Shown in pieces: positions 20,340 to 26,940 of a DNA stretch of 26,940 nt. The notes beneath the pieces are model-generated. The model was not told the origin of the DNA and searched no databases. It saw nothing but the letters and a program-made list of their open reading frames with translations. This stretch comes from a virus: the IMG/VR virus record IMGVR_UViG_3300028394_000273, positions 1 through 26,940 of that record. One strand, written 5' to 3'. Each line of letters begins with the position of its first letter. Position 1 is the stretch's first letter. Position numbers and translations under genes: made by a program.

Positions 20340-22645
20340 GCTGTTTCTACTCCAATGACTAGACCATCAGCACCCCTCACAACCTTCTTAGGCGCGTTGA
20401 GTTTCTGCATCGCCTCGCCAATGTTTTGCATGGTCTGTCCGTGTAGGTTAGCCATTTGGTCGTGCATGAGTGCCATCTTGTCCATTGCTTGAACGATAGT
20501 CCCACCGAGTTCATTGGTGATCTGAGCAGAGGCAGCCTCAATAACGGGTAGGTCAACGCCAGGGTTACTTCCAATCCTTGCCACCATGATCTTGGTCGCA
20601 GCATCGAGTTCGGCTTTCCAACGCTCGTATTCCTCTTTGCCTTGCATTTCCCGAGCCTTGACTTGTAACTCGTTGTTGGCAAGTTGTTGGGCAAACTGCT
20701 CTTTCATCTGCTCTCTCTGCATATCCACTTGCGCTTGCGCTTGCAACATCTGCATCTCAAAATCTGCCTTGACTTGTTCAAGTTGAGCCGTTGCCTGCAT
20801 CTTCATCTGCTCGGTCTGGGCTTGGGCTTGCATACGCATCTGCTCGGCTTGCTGTTCAGCCTGTAACTTGAGCATCTCGGGGTCTTGTTGAGGCGGTTGC
20901 TGTTGCGCCATCTGTGCTTTTTGCTGTAAGGCTTGCATGGCTTGCTCAATAGACGATTCAAGACTGCGACCAGCCCTAAATCTGCGTACTGTAAACAAGA
21001 GCATCTCACCAAACAAGGGCAACATCTCAGGGGCTTGTTGCACCATAGGTAAGCCGTTTTGCAAAAACCCTGTAATAGCCTCAATTGCCTCAACCGCGCT
21101 TTGTTTCTCGGCTTGTTCGTCAATTTGGGCTAATGTGTCTGCCTCAACTTGGATGTGGAAGTCACGAATTGTGCTGTTTGAAAGCATCTGCACCGCAGCT
21201 TGCAACAATTGCGGATTCTGACCCTCTGGCGTGTTCATCACCCCAGACATCTCAACAATTAACTCAGGTGGGTAGAACTTACAGACGATCTGCGCCTTGA
21301 TGCGGAACAGATCAGTAGCAAACCTTGCCACATCGCCCTGAGTAGCCCTCAGTCTCAGGCTACCAAAGTTGGCTTTGAGTTGTTGAGCACCGAGTGTCTC
21401 GTTTGCGTTGCTTGCACCACGAATAATGTCCGATATTCCACAGATTTCGTAGATGGATTGCTTAACAACCTCTCTAGATTGATAAAGTTGCTGTAAGGTC
21501 TTGATGATGGCACTCGTGTCCATCATGTCTATTGCGCCTTTTAGCCCGCCTTTCTCCGACATCGCTGCCCATGCGGTCACGGGGAACAGTTTGTTGTCTA
21601 CGCCCTCTGTAAATAACCGCCCAAGTTCCTTGAACTCAGCGTTAAACACACCGACCGCTTTACAAGCCTTCACCAATAGGTAAATTCTTTGTGTAAGGTT
21701 GTCTAGTTCTTGGGCTTGGTCTTCATATTCGCAGTAATCTGGTACTGGAATCATTGACCCGTTGGTTGTTGTAGCCAATAACGGCTTTGGACAAGGGAAA
21801 AACCCTTCTAATTCGAGAGGGTCATCGCGCTCGTCAAGTGCTTGGGGGTAACCCTTGGCAACCCAACAAACCTTCTTTGTGCGTTTGTTCCATATCTCAG
21901 CGACTTTAGCCTTCTTCCCGTAAGTGGCTTTGGCGGTCATTGGATTCTTGGAGTCTACATCGTCATTCTGGTCGTGCAAAGGTACATTCTTGAACACATC
22001 ACCAAAACGCTCGATACCCTCTTCGGGTGTCATGTAGACCCAACGGCTTACCCACCACACCTCATCCCATGTTCGGGCGGGTGAATGGAGAAAGTCTGTC
22101 CAATAGACATAATCCACAGGGCTGTGCGCTGAATCTACGCGCTCGATTTCCTCTGTGTTGGTGATCTCTAAGCCTTCGTCTGGGTTAAGTTCTGGCATTC
22201 CCGTTAGTTCGGGCTGCTCGTTAACAATGATTGGCTCGTAACGCACCCACGCTGTACCGCGACCAGGCAATAGGCGGTCTTGCACCACGCCTTGCATAGC
22301 AGAGTCAAAGTCACCAAACTGGGTTACCTCATACTCGATTACGCGCTCTAGCATCGTAGAGGCTAATCTTCCTACGGGGTCTTGGTCGCTGTATCTACGG
22401 CTTACCTCTGGCTTTGCCATGCGTCCGTAGAGTGCAGGGAATAAGACAGAGATGTTTGACCACAGGATGTTGAACTTCATCCTTGGCATCTCAATGGCAT
22501 CGCGCTCGTCTCGGTAGCGTCTTACTACCTTCTTACCGCGCTTTTCCCACTTGTCAAAGACCTTGGCAGCTTTGTCTAGTTGGTCGTGCCAGAACGGGCC
22601 TTGATCTTCCTCATAAGCCCCATCATCGTAGGCGTTCTCGTACAT
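20336..22645 (-). CDS. portal protein (P22-like)
   Basis: A 769-residue portal, the length expected of P22-type portals with a long C-terminal barrel. The N-terminal half holds the usual core: KFNILWSNISVLFPALYGRM, RVIEYEVTQFGDFDSAMQGV, LLPGRGTAWVRYEP, DFLHSPARTWDEVWWVSRW. Then ELDNLTQRIYLLVKACKAVG and YEICGISDIIRGASNANETL. Residues about 565-682 are a Gln/Met/Ala-rich coiled coil (MQAQAQTEQMKMQATAQLEQ), the barrel or crown extension. Twelve copies would form the DNA channel at one capsid vertex. It follows the terminase and a 90-aa gene. Confidence 0.92.
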   Translation of the reverse strand: MYENAYDDGAYEEDQGPFWHDQLDKAAKVFDKWEKRGKKVVRRYRDERDAIEMPRMKFNILWSNISVLFPALYGRMAKPEVSRRYSDQDPVGRLASTMLERVIEYEVTQFGDFDSAMQGVVQDRLLPGRGTAWVRYEPIIVNEQPELTGMPELNPDEGLEITNTEEIERVDSAHSPVDYVYWTDFLHSPARTWDEVWWVSRWVYMTPEEGIERFGDVFKNVPLHDQNDDVDSKNPMTAKATYGKKAKVAEIWNKRTKKVCWVAKGYPQALDERDDPLELEGFFPCPKPLLATTTNGSMIPVPDYCEYEDQAQELDNLTQRIYLLVKACKAVGVFNAEFKELGRLFTEGVDNKLFPVTAWAAMSEKGGLKGAIDMMDTSAIIKTLQQLYQSREVVKQSIYEICGISDIIRGASNANETLGAQQLKANFGSLRLRATQGDVARFATDLFRIKAQIVCKFYPPELIVEMSGVMNTPEGQNPQLLQAAVQMLSNSTIRDFHIQVEADTLAQIDEQAEKQSAVEAIEAITGFLQNGLPMVQQAPEMLPLFGEMLLFTVRRFRAGRSLESSIEQAMQALQQKAQMAQQQPPQQDPEMLKLQAEQQAEQMRMQAQAQTEQMKMQATAQLEQVKADFEMQMLQAQAQVDMQREQMKEQFAQQLANNELQVKAREMQGKEEYERWKAELDAATKIMVARIGSNPGVDLPVIEAASAQITNELGGTIVQAMDKMALMHDQMANLHGQTMQNIGEAMQKLNAPKKVVRGADGLVIGVETA

Positions 22646-22646
22646 A

Positions 22647-22919
22647 TTAAGCCGCGTAGAAGAATGTCACATTCAATGCAGTTCCAGCGATAGTCGCATA
22701 GAGGCTTGTTCCTACATTGGCAGGGAATCGGTGAAACCCTATGGCTGGTGTGATAGTTCCAGACATCGCTGTACCGCCTGCGCCACCATCTGTAAGAACT
22801 AATGTGCCTGCGTTAGTGCTATTCACATAGAACCCAATAAGTTGACAAGCCCCTGTCGAGACCGCCCCCGTTGCTGTGATGTTCTTGTATCCACCGACTT
22901 CTGCTACTGGTGCACTCAT
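22647..22919 (-). CDS. small beta-rich structural protein, unknown (90 aa)
   Basis: A 90-residue protein of alternating hydrophobic and Gly/Thr residues (ATGAVSTGACQLIGFYVNST; AGTLVLTDGGAGGTAMSGTI; FHRFPANVGTSLYATIAGTA), ending in a strand (LNVTFFYAA). Such compact beta-sandwich-like proteins sit between terminase and portal genes in related phages and are presumed minor capsid or decoration proteins. No enzymatic motif. It overlaps terL as ATGA and ends one base before the portal gene begins. Confidence 0.55.
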   Translation of the reverse strand: MSAPVAEVGGYKNITATGAVSTGACQLIGFYVNSTNAGTLVLTDGGAGGTAMSGTITPAIGFHRFPANVGTSLYATIAGTALNVTFFYAA

Positions 22920-24235
22920 ATGCGTTCCTCTTTATGTGTAGTTTCAAAATCCCACAATTCGTCTAGCGTAATCGTCTGTAAAGTCTTCCCTTTGGGTTGG
23001 GGTTCGTTTGACTTGTCCTGACGATACGCGACTGCAAGCATTCTAAACGCATCTGCGGGGTGTGAACACCAATCATGCCTTGGAGTTTGACGAAAAGTTT
23101 TCTTGTCCTCATCATATTCTCTTTGGTACTGTCTGAGTGCCTCTAGCCCCTCATCACAGATCGGGTCAAAGTAGCACTTCGGCAGAATCATCCGCACCGC
23201 CTGTATGCCGTCTTGCACCCCGATCTCAGGCACTATGGCTAGTTTGCCAATCCCTCCAAGGTGACTAGCAAGTTGTTCAAGGATTGACTTGCCTCCAGAT
23301 GCAAGGGTCTTGGCTCTAGCGTCATGCGGTAGGTAGTGCTTGGTGTACCGATAGCCCTTAGAGTTCACAACATTGGCTATTTCCTCGATGGATGCGCCTG
23401 AGACTGCGTAGTAGTCCATCACATGAATCTCACCCCTGACTACCTGATACCACCAGATCGCGGTGTCATCTCGATAGCCTAAGTCCCACGCTGTGAATAC
23501 TGGTGCATCAGGGTCAAACTTGAGGTCTTGGATTCTGCCATCTGCGTCTAGTTGGCGCATCTCCACCCCGTAGAACGCCCCGAGGATAGCTGCCTCAAAC
23601 GAGCACTCATACTCTTGGTCGTACTGGTCTTGACTCAATTGGTCTTTGGCAGCCCTCAGTTCCGAGTCAGGCAGTATCTTAGAGACTGTGGCTGGTAGGC
23701 GTAGCAAGAACCAATCTGGGGTTGCCTGGCTAACCCTGTATATGTCGTGAAACTGATTCTTTCCCTTTGGAGTACCCCCAAAGACTGCCCAACCCAAGGT
23801 GCTAGACAAAGTGGGTCTTATGACATTACCCCACACACTAGGTTTAAAGTCTCCATACTCGTCTAGGTATACCCCATTGAATCCTAGTCCACGCATAGCA
23901 TCTGCGTTGTCTGAGCCAAATAGTCTGATCTTTGCCCCGTTAACCAGTTCGACTGTTAGATCGCTCTCATTGGTGCTTTTACTTACGGGTTGGGCGTAGA
24001 ACTTTAGGTAATCCCACGCCACAGACTTGGCTTGACTTCTGAACGGGGCTATATAGGCATACTGTGCTCTCACCCCACCCTCGGTCAATGCTCTGCGTAT
24101 CAGATCGTTGATAGCTGCGACTGTCTTCCCCGCCCTTCGGTGTGCCACCAGACAAGACCATCTCTCCGTCCTTTGGTGAAAGGGCATGAACGCCTCTCTC
24201 GGAGAGTAGGGGATGATTACTTCGCGCCTTCCCAC
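22916..24235 (-). CDS. terL: terminase large subunit
   Basis: A 439-residue packaging motor and nuclease. The ATPase has a Walker A of the HRRAGKT form (residues 32-38), a Walker B VYLDE (122-126, with Asp125 and catalytic Glu126) and a coupling segment FGGTPKG (152-158). The nuclease begins with TAWDLGYRDDTAIWW (Asp251 as the first metal ligand), with further acidic residues downstream. The apparent start is a GTG at 24235, 19 bases inside the TerS-like gene; the following residues YSPREAFMPFHQRTERW are typical of TerL N-termini, so the early start is plausible. Confidence 0.95.
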   Translation of the reverse strand: MGRREVIIPYSPREAFMPFHQRTERWSCLVAHRRAGKTVAAINDLIRRALTEGGVRAQYAYIAPFRSQAKSVAWDYLKFYAQPVSKSTNESDLTVELVNGAKIRLFGSDNADAMRGLGFNGVYLDEYGDFKPSVWGNVIRPTLSSTLGWAVFGGTPKGKNQFHDIYRVSQATPDWFLLRLPATVSKILPDSELRAAKDQLSQDQYDQEYECSFEAAILGAFYGVEMRQLDADGRIQDLKFDPDAPVFTAWDLGYRDDTAIWWYQVVRGEIHVMDYYAVSGASIEEIANVVNSKGYRYTKHYLPHDARAKTLASGGKSILEQLASHLGGIGKLAIVPEIGVQDGIQAVRMILPKCYFDPICDEGLEALRQYQREYDEDKKTFRQTPRHDWCSHPADAFRMLAVAYRQDKSNEPQPKGKTLQTITLDELWDFETTHKEERI

Positions 24236-24528
24236 TTGACCACCATTTCGATTGCGCCTTCATCTGCGCCCGTTATCTCTGTCCTAGCAAGTTTAGGCAC
24301 ATGGTATTCCACTACGCTTTGGAATAACTCAAATGCCTTTGCAGGGTTGGGTTTTATATCTGCCTCAGGAATGCCATCTGCGACCTTATCTAGCCACTCT
24401 GCTAATCTGTGTGCATTACCATCAACAAACAAAGCAATCGCCTCCCTTGCCTGTTGTGTGGTCTTGTTGGGCGTTCCTGATGTACGCCCTCCCGCCTTCT
24501 TCCTACTTTTAACTACTTTAGTTTCCAT
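24217..24528 (-). CDS. terminase small subunit-like DNA-binding protein
   Basis: A 103-residue protein beginning with a basic lead (METKVVKSRKKAGGRTSGTP), then NKTTQQAREAIALFVDGNAH and a helical C-terminal half (AFELFQSVVEYHVPKLARTE). The G-R-x-x-G-T-P-N-K-T start followed by helices is what I associate with small terminase-like proteins that recognise packaging DNA; the E-Y-x-x-P-K-L-A-R-T-E segment is also a recurring feature. Placement directly before terL supports it. No convincing Shine-Dalgarno precedes the ATG; the sequence there is very AT-rich and the gene overlaps its upstream neighbour by 11 bases. Confidence 0.75.
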   Translation of the reverse strand: METKVVKSRKKAGGRTSGTPNKTTQQAREAIALFVDGNAHRLAEWLDKVADGIPEADIKPNPAKAFELFQSVVEYHVPKLARTEITGADEGAIEMVVKWEGAK

Positions 24529-25846
24529 TATAAGTATTTTTAATTATAAGTTTTTCTTTGGGTACATCATAAGATTCATAAGGAAACTTAGCCCGTCTTT
24601 CTGTATCCGTCATATTTAAGCGTTCTTGGACTGCTCTAGCCTCTGCTTCGCCAGCCAAACGGAAATATGATTCCATTGGGTTATCAGAAAGTCTAGCCGC
24701 TTCCACAGCCTTATCTAATTTGTCACCAGTTCCTACTCTTTCAAGTGCGGCAAATGCCCCTGCGCTTGGTTTTCGTTGAAATACTGATTCAAACCTTTGC
24801 TGTGCTTCTAATTGACTTAAGTTTGCACCACGCATCATTTTGTCAATAATTGCCGAATCTTCTAATGCTTGCGTAGTAAACACATCATGTGGCTTAAACA
24901 TTTTTGGGTTACCGCCAGGATGAAACCCCTCTTTGGCTTGCACAGCGTGTTGCAGTTCATGGGCATATACATCTATCGGTGTTGGCTCATTGGTTGGAAC
25001 GCGAATAGTTCCACCTTCCCCTAATTGCCAATCTAATTCCCTCTTTGGGGCTTCGTAGGATGCCATTTGCTCATATTCTGGTGTTGGCACTACTTTTACG
25101 CCTCTAGGCAATTGCTCATAAGAGGCTTGCAGTTCTGGGTGCTTGATCACCAATGCGCCACCCGTGTTCCTAAAATCTTGTATACCAAGGTTTTGGTCGC
25201 TTATCTCTTGTCTCCACTTACCTTCTGGGCCACGGAATGTGCCTGTTTCTGTCCAAATCTCTTCTGGTGTTGCGCCTTTCTTCTCCATTGCTTGCGCTCT
25301 AACAGCATCTACTTTGTCCCAAGTCTTTGCGTTTTCACCAATAAATATCTGTAAAGGCTTGGGTGTCATCTGCCCAATAACCGATCTGGTCGGCTGTCCC
25401 GTCATCCCTGCGTTGATCTCGTTACCCAATAAACTGAGGTAGCCTTTTACCGCAGGCATTGGGTTAATTGGCGCAAAGCTGCCCATTCTTCCCGCAACAT
25501 CACCAATTGGTGTGTTTGACTTTAATGGCATTGTTTCTAAATAATGTTCCGTATCAGGGTACTTTTGCTGTCCTGTAAACGCTTGGCTAAGAAGTTGTAG
25601 CGGTCTGACCATTGGTATTGGTTGGTTTACTACATCGCCAAATAAACCCCGTGTGCCAGCAATACGCCCTCTTAGCACATCCACAGGCACATTGGCACTT
25701 GCCGTTATGTCTTGCTCAGACCGATAAGGTTTCATCTGCGGAAATACACCAAAGGCGGGGCTTTGCAATGCTGCCATGCGCTCAATCTCTTGTGGGGTTG
25801 GTTGCGATGTACCCAAGGCTTGGGCTAATGCTCTGTAATCAGGCAT
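24518..25846 (-). CDS. LPD23-like polyvalent protein with HExxH metallopeptidase motif
   Basis: A 442-residue protein (start at the ATG 25846, overlapping the previous stop as TGATG). Residues about 165-215 contain NAKTWDKVD, ATPEEIWTETGTFRGPEGKW and RQEISD; residues 292-312 contain VYAHELQHAVQAKEGFHPGG, which includes HELQH (296-300), an HExxH zinc-protease signature; a LAGEAEARAVQERL segment (398-411) could supply the third ligand Glu. This matches my memory of the LPD23 associated domain of large polyvalent proteins, which phages and plasmids deliver into the recipient. Protease activity is an inference; no substrate is indicated. Confidence 0.7.
   Translation of the reverse strand: MPDYRALAQALGTSQPTPQEIERMAALQSPAFGVFPQMKPYRSEQDITASANVPVDVLRGRIAGTRGLFGDVVNQPIPMVRPLQLLSQAFTGQQKYPDTEHYLETMPLKSNTPIGDVAGRMGSFAPINPMPAVKGYLSLLGNEINAGMTGQPTRSVIGQMTPKPLQIFIGENAKTWDKVDAVRAQAMEKKGATPEEIWTETGTFRGPEGKWRQEISDQNLGIQDFRNTGGALVIKHPELQASYEQLPRGVKVVPTPEYEQMASYEAPKRELDWQLGEGGTIRVPTNEPTPIDVYAHELQHAVQAKEGFHPGGNPKMFKPHDVFTTQALEDSAIIDKMMRGANLSQLEAQQRFESVFQRKPSAGAFAALERVGTGDKLDKAVEAARLSDNPMESYFRLAGEAEARAVQERLNMTDTERRAKFPYESYDVPKEKLIIKNTYNGN
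24527..24548 (-). promoter_or_regulatory. paired TATAAT boxes at the start of the TerS-like gene (weak promoter candidate)
   Basis: On the - strand two TATAAT hexamers lie at 24548-24543 and 24532-24527, the second running into the ATG of the TerS-like gene, within a stretch far richer in A and T than its surroundings. Neither has a recognisable TTGACA at 16-18 bases. It may be a weak internal promoter for the packaging/head genes or simply the AT-rich codons of the preceding gene (KEKLIIKNTYN). Confidence 0.2.
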
Positions 25847-26211
25847 CAATATCTCTTAGAGTAATTGAGCATAAATCTTGGCGGTGGGGCTTGTAACCTT
25901 CCATGTGGGTCAGTCATAGGGATAGGAGGTGGTCTGTTGTAACGCATTCCATAAGTCTCATCACCCTTTTGATACGCCAAATCCATGCCCTGTGCTTTTA
26001 ATTCTTGAAAATTGGGCGTTTGTACCCCAGACATACTTAAACCAGCGTTTATTGATTCATTGTTTGACAATGGAATATTTGCGCCAATTCGACCCCCGCC
26101 AGCAAAGCCTTTTGGTATTGCGATAATATTGCCAGATGCGTCATAGCGAACTGGTGATGACAACGCTTTAGCCAATTGACTGTAAATTTCTTCATCACTA
26201 TATTCAGGCAT
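25846..26211 (-). CDS. small protein paired with the polyvalent gene, unknown (121 aa)
   Basis: A 121-residue protein. A helical acidic start (MPEYSDEEIYSQLAKAL) leads to YDASGNIIAIPKGFAGGGRI and then alternating strand-like residues (GANIPLSNNESINAGLSMSG; MDLAYQKGDETYGMRYN) that read like beta-hairpins of a small barrel. The C-terminus is Pro-rich (NRPPPIPMTDPHGRLQAPPP). I cannot name a family. It overlaps the glycosyltransferase gene upstream by 8 bases and the polyvalent gene downstream by the TGATG, so the three are presumably co-translated. Confidence 0.5.
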   Translation of the reverse strand: MPEYSDEEIYSQLAKALSSPVRYDASGNIIAIPKGFAGGGRIGANIPLSNNESINAGLSMSGVQTPNFQELKAQGMDLAYQKGDETYGMRYNRPPPIPMTDPHGRLQAPPPRFMLNYSKRY

Positions 26212-26881
26212 GAGCGTTTTCCTTCATGTTTATCAGCCCGTTAAGCATTCTTGACTTGGTTTTGTGCCATTCCTGAGAATACGCGCAATTCTTGTAATGC
26301 TCAAACTCTGGTATTCCAAGAGTGTAATGCGCTATCTTGGCGTTGTGTTGATCTTCACCCACCAAAACATTCCACTCTTCTGGTAACTCACCTATCTGAT
26401 CGTCTTTTAGCCACTCAAACCGATGTAGTTCACTTCCTGTATGGTCATCCACAAAATCAGGGTCTAACACCTTGTTGTCAGGATGCTCACAGTTCCACAG
26501 TATCAGGCTCGACCAGTTCTTTCTCGGATAGTTCTCGTTCTTGGTCTCCATCGCTGTGCCAATGTATTTCCTTTTGTGTTTGGTAAAGTAATTGTGCTTA
26601 ACTACTTGCACCGCCTTGGTGGGGTCAAATAACTTGTCCAGTTCGGCTATGTCGGCAAGCATCAGCATATCGCTTGCATCCATAAATATCGCCCTACCTC
26701 TAAACCCTGTGAAGTAAGGCACTAAGAATCTTTGGTAGATAAATGTGTTCGACCCGTCTCTTTGCTTGCCAAAAAAAGGCGTGATCGCCACCGCTTCTGA
26801 GGTGCGCTCAATCAAGGATTGGGTAAAAACATGATACCCAATAGCCTCCCGAGGGTCGTAGCCTGCAAAGATTCTGATCAT
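26204..26881 (-). CDS. GT-A (GT8-like) glycosyltransferase
   Basis: A 225-residue enzyme. MIRIFAGYDPREAIGYHVFT opens the Rossmann-like fold, GSNTFIYQRFLVPYF follows, and IFMDASDMLML (66-74) gives the metal-binding D-x-x-D equivalent (Asp68/Asp71). Further typical segments are NWSSLILWNC (122-131), VGEDQH and HYTLGIPEF (185-193). This type of single-domain transferase is common in phages and is normally thought to move a hexose onto a glycan, lipid or virion protein. The start overlaps the stop of the partial gene at the right edge (ATGA). Confidence 0.75.
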   Translation of the reverse strand: MIRIFAGYDPREAIGYHVFTQSLIERTSEAVAITPFFGKQRDGSNTFIYQRFLVPYFTGFRGRAIFMDASDMLMLADIAELDKLFDPTKAVQVVKHNYFTKHKRKYIGTAMETKNENYPRKNWSSLILWNCEHPDNKVLDPDFVDDHTGSELHRFEWLKDDQIGELPEEWNVLVGEDQHNAKIAHYTLGIPEFEHYKNCAYSQEWHKTKSRMLNGLINMKENAHA

Positions 26882-26940
26882 TGCAACCCTAAACGATAGA
26901 TCGTCCTGTCAATCAATTCCGCTATTTCGTCAACAATGTT
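26878..26940 (-). CDS. 3' end of an unidentified gene (partial, runs off the right edge)
   Basis: The frame is open from the window edge and ends in a TGA that overlaps the glycosyltransferase ATG (ATGA at 26878-26881). The visible C-terminus reads NIVDEIAELIDRTIYRLGLQ, an amphipathic helix. The overlap and open frame make it very likely a real gene of the same late unit, but 20 residues are not enough to identify it. Confidence 0.55.
   Translation of the reverse strand, partial: NIVDEIAELIDRTIYRLGLQ

Noticed and set aside
22647-22919. 90-aa gene as a head-completion protein
   Set aside because: The position is suggestive, but no sequence feature links it to a known head-completion family, so it is left as an unknown structural protein.
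24032-24619. 195-codon + strand open frame antisense to terL and the TerS-like gene
   Set aside because: It runs opposite three well-supported genes, with a Ser/Leu/Cys-rich product typical of a reverse-strand shadow.
1-26940. CRISPR arrays, tRNA or rRNA genes, IS elements, integrase and attachment sites
   Set aside because: No regularly spaced direct repeats, cloverleaf-like segments, transposase or recombinase motifs were seen on either strand; a covariance-model scan would be needed to exclude a tRNA formally.

Overview
This window is a contiguous piece of a tailed double-stranded DNA phage genome (or a prophage of one). It carries packaging, capsid, head-tail connector, short-tail/ejection, tail-fibre and lysis genes in near-complete order, with no integrase, tRNA, rRNA, CRISPR array, IS element or cellular housekeeping gene seen. 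A P22-like portal, a putative SU10-type head-tail adaptor, a P22 gp10-like tail protein and two large ejection-type proteins, with no tape measure, sheath or tail-tube gene, point to a podovirus-type (short-tailed) virion. Protein flavour (DUF6321, DUF7936, GTA-type holin, M15 endolysin) resembles uncultured freshwater phages. A Gram-negative, perhaps betaproteobacterial, host is my guess, supported only by the spanin-like gene and general resemblance.

Layout: positions 1-1565 hold a short + strand train of small genes, most linked by 1-4 base stop/start overlaps: a winged-helix protein, four unknown proteins (one of 208 residues) and a single-TM microprotein. They look like the end of an early/middle unit entering from the left. 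From 1562 to the right edge everything is on the - strand and reads from right to left, forming one dense late unit. In transcription order it runs: end of an unknown gene, GT-A glycosyltransferase, small unknown, HExxH polyvalent-type protein, TerS-like, TerL, 90-aa protein, portal, fibre-like protein, two small conserved proteins, scaffold, major capsid, decoration-like protein, a three-gene glycan/methyl cassette (DUF115 plus GT-B fusion, SAM methyltransferase, second DUF115), 193-aa protein, adaptor, two small proteins, gp10-like protein, S74-tailed protein, two ejection-type proteins, S74 tail fibre, DUF7936, and a lysis block (XhlA-like TM protein, C-terminally anchored coiled-coil protein, spanin-like protein, holin, endolysin). 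The two units converge with a 4-base tail-to-tail overlap at 1562-1565.

Nearly every base is coding; the largest gap is about 39 bases (16234-16272). Several genes were found or re-delimited by hand: a 40-aa gene (726-848), a 33-aa TM protein (1464-1565), a spanin-like GTG-start gene (2454-2621), a probable ATT start at 3289, and starts moved to stop/start overlaps (335, 3488, 11933, 14168, 19626, 25846).

The most unusual content is the carbohydrate-type cassette between the capsid and connector genes, with two MptE/DUF115 domains (one fused to a glycosyltransferase) and a methyltransferase that starts 157 bases inside the preceding gene, together with a separate glycosyltransferase and a metallopeptidase-like polyvalent protein upstream of the terminase. 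I infer, but cannot prove, that these modify the virion or a host glycan.
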